DNA of 64,000 nucleotides from Oxalobacter sp. (GTDB taxonomy: Bacteria > Pseudomonadota > Gammaproteobacteria > Burkholderiales > Burkholderiaceae_D): assembly GCA_017524145.1 (NCBI GenBank), contig JAFWUI010000043.1, positions 87,683 through 151,682 on the forward strand, written 5' to 3'. This document shows, one piece after another, positions 40,630 through 46,981 of the stretch (position 1 is its first letter; every line of letters starts with the position of its first letter). Both the position numbers and the translations under genes were made by a program. The notes under the pieces were generated by a model, which saw only the letters and a list, made by a program, of their open reading frames with translations, ran no database searches and was not told where the DNA came from.

Positions 40630-41118
40630 ATGAGGAAAACCGGATTATTGGCAGCAGCACTGCTCGCTGCACTGCCTGTTTTTGCCTATGCCGATGCCTT
40701 CAGTGACAGGCTGGACGGCACCTGGATTGCAACGAAACAGTTCAAAGACTACCCCAGGGCAGTCCTGCATTTTGATGGGCAGAAGCTCCATTTTGAAAAC
40801 CTCTTTGCCACTGCTGCAACCGTTGAATACAAGGTGATTGAACAGGGCAAGGAAGACTTTGTCATCAACTTTGAATACCATCATCAGGTCGAGCGGGGCA
40901 ACGGGCGGATCATCGACAGGAAGGAATCACAGGATTACCGTTACCACGTCGAGGATGGGATTCCCATCCTGTCAGAAAGGGTTTACGAACTTGACGGGCG
41001 GGGCGAGATTATCTGGAAAGAATACCTGCGCAAGGAAAACTTCACCGATGGCTTTGAGTCCCAGCTCAGCAAGAAGCTGAACAGCACCAAACCTGTGCCG
41101 ACGGTTATGGGGGAATGA
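40630..41118 (+). CDS. Secreted protein of unknown function, paralogue 2
   Basis: A 162-residue exported protein with a standard signal peptide (LLAAALLAALPVFAYA) and mature start DAFSDRLDGTW. Tandem copy of the preceding gene: both end in a helical stretch DGFESxLxKKLN. Twenty bases separate them, with GGAGTGAG before ATG 40630, so they are co-transcribed. It differs most in the signal peptide and in the first strand pair. Neither copy has cysteines in the mature part that would suggest a lipoprotein. Confidence 0.74.
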   Translation: MRKTGLLAAALLAALPVFAYADAFSDRLDGTWIATKQFKDYPRAVLHFDGQKLHFENLFATAATVEYKVIEQGKEDFVINFEYHHQVERGNGRIIDRKESQDYRYHVEDGIPILSERVYELDGRGEIIWKEYLRKENFTDGFESQLSKKLNSTKPVPTVMGE

Positions 41119-41131
41119 AACCTTTGCTTAG

Positions 41132-41392
41132 TCAATCATCATAGTGGTCACGGCAGGCAACGACATATACAATGCCATCCTCGACATAATAGACAATGCG
41201 GTTGGTATCATCGATGCGCCTGCTTCATAAGCCGCTCAGATTGTACTTCAGTGGCTCAGGTTTCCCCATACCGTCAAAAGGGCTTCGTTTGATGTCTTGG
41301 ATGAGCGAATTGATTCTTTTCAGCGTTTTCTTGTCCTGTTTCTGCCAATACAGGTAATCATCCCACGCCCTGTCTTCCCATAACAACCGCAT
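41132..41392 (-). pseudogene. yoeB: YoeB/Txe-type toxin, inactivated by an in-frame TGA
   Basis: Reading the reverse strand from ATG at 41392 gives a YoeB-like mRNA interferase: MRLLWEDRAWDDYLYWQKQD, RSPFDGMGKPEPLKYNLSG, and after the break SRRIDDTNRIVYYV and VACRDHYDD. Codon 56 is TGA (41225-41227) where YoeB proteins have the Trp of LSGFWSRRI, so one TGG-to-TGA change explains the break. The lost part contains the catalytic Arg, His and Tyr. The start overlaps the antitoxin stop by one base (TGATG), the usual arrangement. Without readthrough the 55-residue product should be inactive. Confidence 0.85.
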
Positions 41393-41658
41393 CAGTCCAC
41401 CTCTATCAGGTCATGTTCCTGAAAATGGGCTTTGCCTTCTTTGATGTCCTTCATAATCTTTGCCAGATGGCGCATATTGCTATCGGAATAGAATGGATCA
41501 ACCGACACCTCAAACGGTATCCTTCTTTCCCTGCCGACCTTTTTGGCAAAAATCGTAAAAGCAGCACTCATGGAAAGTCCCAGGTCAGCACAGGCCTGCT
41601 CCATGCTTTTTTTGACATCGGCATCCAATTTGAAATTCACACTGACTGTCCGGGGCAT
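41392..41658 (-). CDS. RelB/DinJ-family antitoxin
   Basis: An 88-residue ribbon-helix-helix antitoxin: VSVNFKLDADVKKSMEQACA and LGLSMSAAFTIFAKKVGRE at the N-terminus (operator binding), and a flexible C-terminus with FYSDSNMRHLAKIMKD that would wrap the toxin. AAGGAAG lies just before ATG 41658. The gene is intact while its partner toxin is broken. Antitoxins of this family repress their own promoter; a matching inverted repeat is upstream. Confidence 0.9.
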   Translation of the reverse strand: MPRTVSVNFKLDADVKKSMEQACADLGLSMSAAFTIFAKKVGRERRIPFEVSVDPFYSDSNMRHLAKIMKDIKEGKAHFQEHDLIEVD

Positions 41659-41699
41659 CTTCCTTCTCCATCAAAATACTTTTAAGGACTATCATTCAT

Positions 41700-41749
41700 A
41701 AAGAAATATTACAGCATTTTACTATAAATATTCTTTACAATAGCTGCAA
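41700..41749 (-). promoter_or_regulatory. Antitoxin promoter with overlapping inverted repeat
   Basis: On the reverse strand TTGCAG (41749-41744) and TATAGT (41726-41721) are 17 bases apart. AAAGAAATATT (41700-41710) and AATATTCTTT (41727-41736) form an imperfect inverted repeat around the -10 box, a fitting operator for the ribbon-helix-helix antitoxin. Confidence 0.6.
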
Positions 41750-41842
41750 ATATTGAAAGGTTGATGGTTCTTGAGTCTTAAGACTTTTTGAGTCATTGAA
41801 GCAGTACGGCGGATGATGACTGAAGGATAGCTACTGACTTCC

Positions 41843-41871
41843 ATGACATTGCGTCTGTTTTTGGATATAGT
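41843..41871 (+). promoter_or_regulatory. Probable hsdM promoter
   Basis: ATGACA (41843-41848) and TATAGT (41866-41871) are separated by 17 bases, 46 bases before the hsdM ATG. A 12-bp palindrome AGTCTTAAGACT at 41774-41785 lies upstream and could bind a regulator. Confidence 0.55.
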
Positions 41872-41916
41872 CTATTTAGTTCAGCAACATGGCTAATAAT
41901 CTGAGTCAGGAACGTT

Positions 41917-43443
41917 ATGGCAACAAAGAAAGCAAAGCAGAAAACAGAAGCCAACATTGGGTTCGAGAAACAGATTTGGGATGCAGCCTGCGTCCTTTGG
42001 GGACATATCCCGGCGGCAGAATACCGGAAGGTCATCGTTGGGCTGATTTTCCTGCGTTACATCTCAACCGCTTTCAAGAAAAAATATGACGAGCTGGTTG
42101 CTGAAGGCGATGGTTTTGAAAATGAACCTGACGAATACCTTGCTGATAACATCTTCTTTGTTCCTGAGAAAGCACGTTGGGAAACCATTGCCAAAGCAGC
42201 GCATACCCCTGAAATCGGTATCGTGATTGATGATGCAATGCGGGCGATTGAAGAGGACAACAAGAACCTGAAAAATGTCCTGCCTAAAAACTATGCCAGC
42301 CCTGACTTGGATAAGCGTGTTTTGGGAGATGTTGTTGACTTGTTTACCAACATGGACATGCATGCTACCTCGGAAACCCAAGATTTGTTGGGGCGTGTTT
42401 ATGAATACTGTATCGCCCAGTTTGCCGCTTATGAAGGCGTAAAAGGCGGAGAGTTCTATACACCTTCCAGTATCGTCAAAACCTTGGTTGCTGTGTTGAA
42501 ACCGACAGAAAACTCGCGGCTTTACGATCCGTGTTGCGGATCGGGCGGCATGTTTGTCCAGTCCGTGAAATTCATCCAAGAACATCATGGGCGTCGTGAT
42601 AGGGTTTCTGTCTATTGCCAAGAATCCAATGCAGATACATGGAAAATGGCGAAGATGAACATGGCAATCCGTGGCATTGATGCGGATTTTGGTCCCTATC
42701 AGGCAGATACTTTCCATAATGATTTGCATAAGACCCTGAAAGCAGACTTCATCCTCGCCAACCCGCCTTTCAATCTCTCCAACTATGGCATTGACAAGCT
42801 CAAGGATGATGTCCGCTGGAAATATGGTGTACCACCAGCAGGCAATGCCAACTTTGCATGGATCCAGCATATGATCCATCACCTTGCTCCCAACGGCAAA
42901 ATCGGGCTGGTTTTGGCAAATGGCGCATTATCATCGCAGTCCAGCGGTGAAGGTGAAATCCGTAAGAAGATTATTGAAGATGACCTGATTGAAGGCATCA
43001 TCGCCATGCCGACACAGCTTTTCTACAGTGTCACCATTCCTGTCACACTCTGGTTCATTTCGAGGAATAAAAAACAGAAAGGCAAAACCCTATTTATTGA
43101 TGCCCGTGAAATGGGCTATATGGTGGATCGAAAACACCGAGATTTTGATGACGAAAAGGATATCCAGAAAATTGCAGATACATTCACTGCTTTCCAGGAA
43201 GGCACTTTAGAAGATGTCAAAGGTTTCTGTGCCGTTGTTTCTACAGAAGACATTGCCAAACAAGACTATATCCTGACACCTGGACGGTATGTCGGTATCG
43301 CTGAGCAAGAAGAAGACAGTGAACCATTTGACGAAAAAATGAAACGGCTGACTTCCGAACTGTCAGATTTGTTCAAGCAGTCACATGAACTGCAAGAAAA
43401 AATCCGTAAGAATCTGGGGGCGATTGGTTATGAAATCAAATAA
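41917..43443 (+). CDS. hsdM: Type I restriction-modification methyltransferase subunit HsdM
   Basis: N6-adenine methyltransferase subunit. The 508 residues start with the helical HsdM N-terminal domain (FEKQIWDAACVLWGHIPAAE), then GEFYTPSSIVKTLV, SAM motif I YDPCCGSGGMF near residue 205, catalytic motif IV NPPF near 281 and the late motif LIEGIIAMPTQLFYSVTIP. It is complete. It modifies the site chosen by HsdS and forms the M2S1 core of type I enzymes. Its stop overlaps the start of a half-length hsdS at 43430. Confidence 0.97.
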   Translation: MATKKAKQKTEANIGFEKQIWDAACVLWGHIPAAEYRKVIVGLIFLRYISTAFKKKYDELVAEGDGFENEPDEYLADNIFFVPEKARWETIAKAAHTPEIGIVIDDAMRAIEEDNKNLKNVLPKNYASPDLDKRVLGDVVDLFTNMDMHATSETQDLLGRVYEYCIAQFAAYEGVKGGEFYTPSSIVKTLVAVLKPTENSRLYDPCCGSGGMFVQSVKFIQEHHGRRDRVSVYCQESNADTWKMAKMNMAIRGIDADFGPYQADTFHNDLHKTLKADFILANPPFNLSNYGIDKLKDDVRWKYGVPPAGNANFAWIQHMIHHLAPNGKIGLVLANGALSSQSSGEGEIRKKIIEDDLIEGIIAMPTQLFYSVTIPVTLWFISRNKKQKGKTLFIDAREMGYMVDRKHRDFDDEKDIQKIADTFTAFQEGTLEDVKGFCAVVSTEDIAKQDYILTPGRYVGIAEQEEDSEPFDEKMKRLTSELSDLFKQSHELQEKIRKNLGAIGYEIK

Positions 43444-43954
43444 CGGTTCAGAGGGATACAGCTTTGAGGAAAAATTGCTAGGCGAAGTAATTAATTGCTT
43501 TGACCATAAGCGGATACCTCTCTCAAGTATGGAAAGGTCTAAACGGCAGGGCGTCTATCCATACTATGGTGCCCAAGGCATCATCGATTACGTTAATGAT
43601 TATCTGTTTGATGGAGATTATATTCTTATTGCAGAGGATGGTGAGAATTTAAAGTCACGAAAGAAAGAAATTGCTTCCCTAGTGGATGGTCAGTTCTGGG
43701 TCAATAATCATGCTCATATCATTCAAGCGAATAAGCAAGCTGATAATAAATATCTTTATTATTTATTAAATTTTCTAGATTTGACTCCTTATATTACAGG
43801 TTCAGCCCAACCTAAGTTAAATCAGGCGAGCCTAAAGAATATACAGATTAGATTACCAAATATATCGATTCAAGAAAAAATTGCAGGTTTTCTATCAGAC
43901 TTGGATTCGAAAATTAGGATTAATAATCGCATAAACAGGAATTTACTTCACTAA
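43430..43954 (+). CDS. hsdS: HsdS 5' half (target domain A), truncated at recombination site
   Basis: A 174-residue N-terminal half of a type I specificity subunit: one target-recognition domain (GEVINCFDHKRIPLSS through QFWVNNHAHII and GSAQPKLNQASL) followed by the start of the central conserved helix (IQEKIAGFLSDLDSKIRINNRINRN). It stops three codons into or past the repeat at 43931, LLH then TAA, where a full HsdS would continue. Translation is coupled to hsdM (start 14 bases inside it). Half-subunits can sometimes pair to form a symmetric specificity unit, so it may be functional as it stands. Inversion with either copy on the other strand would complete it in frame. Confidence 0.88.
   Translation: MKSNNGSEGYSFEEKLLGEVINCFDHKRIPLSSMERSKRQGVYPYYGAQGIIDYVNDYLFDGDYILIAEDGENLKSRKKEIASLVDGQFWVNNHAHIIQANKQADNKYLYYLLNFLDLTPYITGSAQPKLNQASLKNIQIRLPNISIQEKIAGFLSDLDSKIRINNRINRNLLH
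43931..43950 (+). repeat. hsdS recombination repeat, left copy (L)
   Basis: ATAAACAGGAATTTACTTCA, coding for INRNLL in the conserved central helix. It is repeated exactly in inverted orientation at 46953-46972. A shorter inverted copy is at 44662-44676, where the shared region extends on the 5' side through ATTAATAATC with two mismatches. It abuts the stop of the opposite-strand hsdS (43951). Confidence 0.88.
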
Positions 43955-45210
43955 ATATTAAGTCTTGACACCTCTAATTCTCCGGACATAAGTTTTGGAA
44001 GTAGCGTATCGAGACATAGTTGCAACCTTTTATTTTCTTCAATATTATTTGCAATTTGCATCCTATAAGTTTCAAGTTGGGGAGCAATCTTTATTTGCTC
44101 TGACATTGGAGGAAGAACAAAAGTAAACTTCTTGAAGTCTTTTAAAACAATTCTTGGCAATGCAGAACCAGAAACATAGTTATCCTTGACATCTTTCATA
44201 ACTGAAGGATGTTTCAATAGATTCAAAAGTATGTCTGGATTTATTATTTCTACATCAGGTCTAAAAATTGCAATTGACGAAAGGATTGCTTCATCACGTT
44301 GTTCATTGCAAATGAATATTTCTTTTAGGTAACTGCCATCTTTTGCCACAAGGATATCATTAACTTTTGGAACACAATCATTTTTTTGCATTTTTAGAAA
44401 ATCATCCAAACTGATGTGTTTGCAGTTAGTATCATTGAACCCATATTTACCCATATCTTTTACCGAAAACATTGGATAAATCGATTTTGGTGAATCTTTT
44501 GGGCTAAAATGAGAACCATCAGTAATTTTTGAACAAACATCATTCAATGAGACAATAGACCAACCTTTTGGAATTGAACGACTGCCAACCTTAACAAGGT
44601 TCTCCTTGTATGGTGTAAAAGCAATAAAATTCTCGTGAAAAAGTGTTTTTGCTTGTTCCTCTAAATTCCTGTTTATCTGATTATTAATAGAGATTTTTTT
44701 CTGTATAGAATCAAGAATATTAGTTACCTTGGATTGGTATGAGGTATTTGGTAATTCTATCTCAATATCTTCAATCATCTCCTTAGTAAGTGCATTTCGA
44801 GTTGCTCCTCCCCCAGCGATAGAGAGCAGATGACGTTTTTTCATTTGCAGGAAATAAAGCAAATATGAAGGCAGCAAATTGGATGAATCTGGTCTTATTA
44901 TTGCTACATGTTGATTGACCCGGGCAGGAAGTACTCTATTGTCAACTTTACAGGTTCTTGCCACAGAATCTCCTGTAATGTTCAATAAGATATCATCTTT
45001 CTCAAGAATCACATTCTTTAATTTTTCTGCTTGTTCATCATTGATAAAAACAAGACCATCATACGAAAAATTAAAGTCTCTGACATTTTGACTTCTGATA
45101 AGAGCAATCCCTTTTTTGCTATAAACTTCTTTCCCTCCTTTGGGGGTTGCACCACTACCAATTTTGGTACAAACTTCCTTTAATGTTGTATTTACCATTA
45201 GATAATTCAT
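43951..45210 (-). CDS. hsdS: Complete HsdS specificity subunit (target domains B and C)
   Basis: A 419-residue full-length specificity subunit on the strand opposite to hsdM. Target domain B (about 5-150, TLKEVCTKIGSGATPKGG, VNQHVAIIRPDSS) is followed by central helix SINNQINRNLEEQAKTL, target domain C (about 205-370, WSIVSLNDVCSKITDGS, ISLDDFL, SGSALPRIVLKDF) and the terminal helix ending LLPKLMSGELEVSRLNI. Base composition is clearly AT-richer than the core genes. ATG 45210 overlaps the recombinase stop (ATGA), so it is expressed with the recombinase, not with hsdM. With HsdM it could form an active methyltransferase in the present orientation. Confidence 0.92.
   Translation of the reverse strand: MNYLMVNTTLKEVCTKIGSGATPKGGKEVYSKKGIALIRSQNVRDFNFSYDGLVFINDEQAEKLKNVILEKDDILLNITGDSVARTCKVDNRVLPARVNQHVAIIRPDSSNLLPSYLLYFLQMKKRHLLSIAGGGATRNALTKEMIEDIEIELPNTSYQSKVTNILDSIQKKISINNQINRNLEEQAKTLFHENFIAFTPYKENLVKVGSRSIPKGWSIVSLNDVCSKITDGSHFSPKDSPKSIYPMFSVKDMGKYGFNDTNCKHISLDDFLKMQKNDCVPKVNDILVAKDGSYLKEIFICNEQRDEAILSSIAIFRPDVEIINPDILLNLLKHPSVMKDVKDNYVSGSALPRIVLKDFKKFTFVLPPMSEQIKIAPQLETYRMQIANNIEENKRLQLCLDTLLPKLMSGELEVSRLNI
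44662..44688 (-). repeat. hsdS recombination repeat, middle copy (M)
   Basis: On the reverse strand: ATTAATAATC, two bases, then ATAAACAGGAATTTA. It matches the left copy over 27 positions with two mismatches, and lies in the central conserved helix of the complete hsdS between target domains B and C. Inverted relative to L. Confidence 0.8.
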
Positions 45211-46193
45211 CCAATAAATTTCTTATGTGCCAGTTTGACATTACTTTGCTTGACCATCGCATACTGCAATGTCGTATCAATCCGTTTGTGTCCCAATAAC
45301 TGTTGCAGTTGTTCGATTGGCATTCCTTTATCGATTGCCATCGTTGCCAGTGTCCGCCGGAATTTATGCGGATGCACCTTGTTAATGGCAAGTTGTCTGC
45401 CGAGTTTCCTTAGTCGGGTTTCGATGCCTCCAATGGTGATACGTTCATGAGGTGAACGCAATCCGACAAACAAGGCAGGGTTGATGTCTTGCCGAGAAGC
45501 CAAATACCCTTGCAGATGCAACTTAGTCCGTGCATCAAAATATACCACACGTTCTTTGTCGCCTTTACCTAAGACTGTACATTCCCGTTCATTGAAACGG
45601 ATATCATCTCTGTTCAATTTGACCATTTCACCGATACGCATACCGGTCGATGCCAGCATATCAATGATAGCGAGATCACGAAGTTCAAGGCAGCTGTCGC
45701 GCATCTGTTCAAGTTCTTCATCGGTGTAGGTTTCTTTGATATTAAGGATGGTTTTTACCTTGTGGATGCGCCTGACAGGGCTTTTGAGGATGTAATCCTC
45801 ATCTTCTAGCCAAGCAAAGAAACTGGACAGGATTCTACGGATGTTATCAATCGTGACACGACTGGATTGATGCTCTTCTTGGTAATCAGTAAGGTACTGA
45901 CGCAGGTCTTCTGTTCTTATCTGTCGGACACCTTTGGCGATACCTGACAGCATCTTGAGGATGGTTGTTCTGTAATAGTGAAGGCTTTTTTTTGAACAGC
46001 CTTCTATGCGTTTGGCAGCGATGAAAGACTGCAATAACTGGATACTGTCATCTGCCTGACTACTGACAGGTTCGGCAATGACCTGATACTGAAAGAGGGT
46101 ATATTCCAGTGTCTGTTGAAGTAGCTTTATCTGGTTGTTGTCTAGGTGGGGCAGCATCTGTTGCACCACATCTGTTATCAGGCGTTGTTTCAT
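45207..46193 (-). CDS. Tyrosine recombinase, probable hsdS invertase
   Basis: A 328-residue tyrosine recombinase with an N-terminal core-binding domain (LLQSFIAAKRIEGCSKKSLHYYR) and a catalytic domain with Arg in LASTGMRIGEMV, Lys in GKGDKERVV, HKFRRTLAT (His-x-x-Arg), LLGHKRIDTTLQYA (His and the Tyr nucleophile). All catalytic residues are present. It resembles XerC/D-type integrases that accompany inverting hsdS loci in other bacteria. AAGGAG lies eight bases before ATG 46193. It sits between two hsdS segments and within the region bounded by the outer inverted repeats, and is followed by hsdS with overlapping ATGA. Confidence 0.93.
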   Translation of the reverse strand: MKQRLITDVVQQMLPHLDNNQIKLLQQTLEYTLFQYQVIAEPVSSQADDSIQLLQSFIAAKRIEGCSKKSLHYYRTTILKMLSGIAKGVRQIRTEDLRQYLTDYQEEHQSSRVTIDNIRRILSSFFAWLEDEDYILKSPVRRIHKVKTILNIKETYTDEELEQMRDSCLELRDLAIIDMLASTGMRIGEMVKLNRDDIRFNERECTVLGKGDKERVVYFDARTKLHLQGYLASRQDINPALFVGLRSPHERITIGGIETRLRKLGRQLAINKVHPHKFRRTLATMAIDKGMPIEQLQQLLGHKRIDTTLQYAMVKQSNVKLAHKKFIG

Positions 46194-46284
46194 AACACAT
46201 TCTCCTTGGATGGTTGTTGGTATCCGGAAGAATGGCTGATGATGGCGTTCTTGTGTAGGGAAAGTATGAGGTTTGGCTAACAGC

Positions 46285-46297
46285 TAAACAGGAATTT
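46285..46297 (+). repeat. hsdS recombination repeat, fourth partial copy
   Basis: TAAACAGGAATTT, 13 bases identical to the core of the other copies, lies just beyond the stop of the right-hand hsdS half and points the same way as L. The right-hand 3' half is thus bracketed by inverted copies, as the domain C half is bracketed by M and L. Confidence 0.65.
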
Positions 46298-46303
46298 TGC
46301 AGC

Positions 46304-46927
46304 TTAGGAGATTAAGTCGGAGAGGTCAATTTCGCCAGACATTAAACGTGGTAGCAGGCCATCTCTCATCTCCGCAAGAGAATCATTTTCAAGCTGATTG
46401 TTAAGAATCTGCTTGAACATTGGAGCAGTCAAACAGTGGAAACGAGAAATCTCGTCATCAGTAGGAATAACAAACGGCATAGCCTTTATGATTTTTGAAT
46501 TGACCGCAGTTGCTATTGAAGATGTACTCCCCATTGTTTGGTAGTTAAAATCCTTCAGATAGCAGTACAGATACTCGTTGATGTAAGGATTATCCGTTTT
46601 GAAATGAGCAATAGCCTCATTTGTGGTCATTTCACCGTGGGTGATAGCAATTCGACCTACCGTGAGTTTGAAACTCAAAAGGACTGTGTTGTTGGGTATA
46701 ACTTTGATGTTGAACTTGTTGACAGCTTCTTGCGTAAGTTGCTCAGAGCTCCTGCGGATATAGGTACCACAGCTGCCCATATCCGAAATGGACACCCAAG
46801 TAACATCAGACGAATCGGTCGTAAACCACTGATGTTCTTTACGGGGAGGAGTTTTGCCGATAGCGATATCAAAATATTCTTCTGCCCGACAAGTTCGATG
46901 CTGATTATTCGCTGTATTGACGAACAT
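46304..46927 (-). CDS. hsdS: HsdS 3' half (target domain D), silent cassette
   Basis: C-terminal half of a specificity subunit: target domain D (FDIAIGKTPPRKEHQWFTT, WVSISDMGSCGTYI, MGSTSSIATAVNSKII) and terminal helix LLPRLMSGEIDLSDLIS. An ATG at 46927 could start a 207-residue product, but the homologous frame runs on upstream through SINRNLLQQAQALYREMF to 46981, directly against the hsdR stop and in the same frame. No promoter or ribosome site of its own is evident, so it looks like a stored cassette. Joined at the repeat to the half after hsdM it would give an HsdS of about 389 residues. Confidence 0.85.
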   Translation of the reverse strand: MFVNTANNQHRTCRAEEYFDIAIGKTPPRKEHQWFTTDSSDVTWVSISDMGSCGTYIRRSSEQLTQEAVNKFNIKVIPNNTVLLSFKLTVGRIAITHGEMTTNEAIAHFKTDNPYINEYLYCYLKDFNYQTMGSTSSIATAVNSKIIKAMPFVIPTDDEISRFHCLTAPMFKQILNNQLENDSLAEMRDGLLPRLMSGEIDLSDLIS

Positions 46928-46952
46928 CTCACGATACAGAGCCTGTGCTTGC

Positions 46953-46972
46953 TGAAGTAAATTCCTGTTTAT
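46953..46972 (-). repeat. hsdS recombination repeat, right copy (R)
   Basis: Exact reverse complement of the 20-bp left copy at 43931-43950, lying ten bases beyond the end of hsdR and opening the domain D cassette. Identity stops abruptly on both sides, as expected of a recombination site rather than of general homology. A palindrome GACTTAAGTC is at 46974-46983. Confidence 0.86.
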
Positions 46973-46981
46973 CGACTTAAG

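Noticed and set aside
46304-46927. Right-hand hsdS half as an ordinary decayed pseudogene
   Set aside because: Its frame is intact up to the exact recombination repeat and would continue in phase from the other half, which random decay would not produce.
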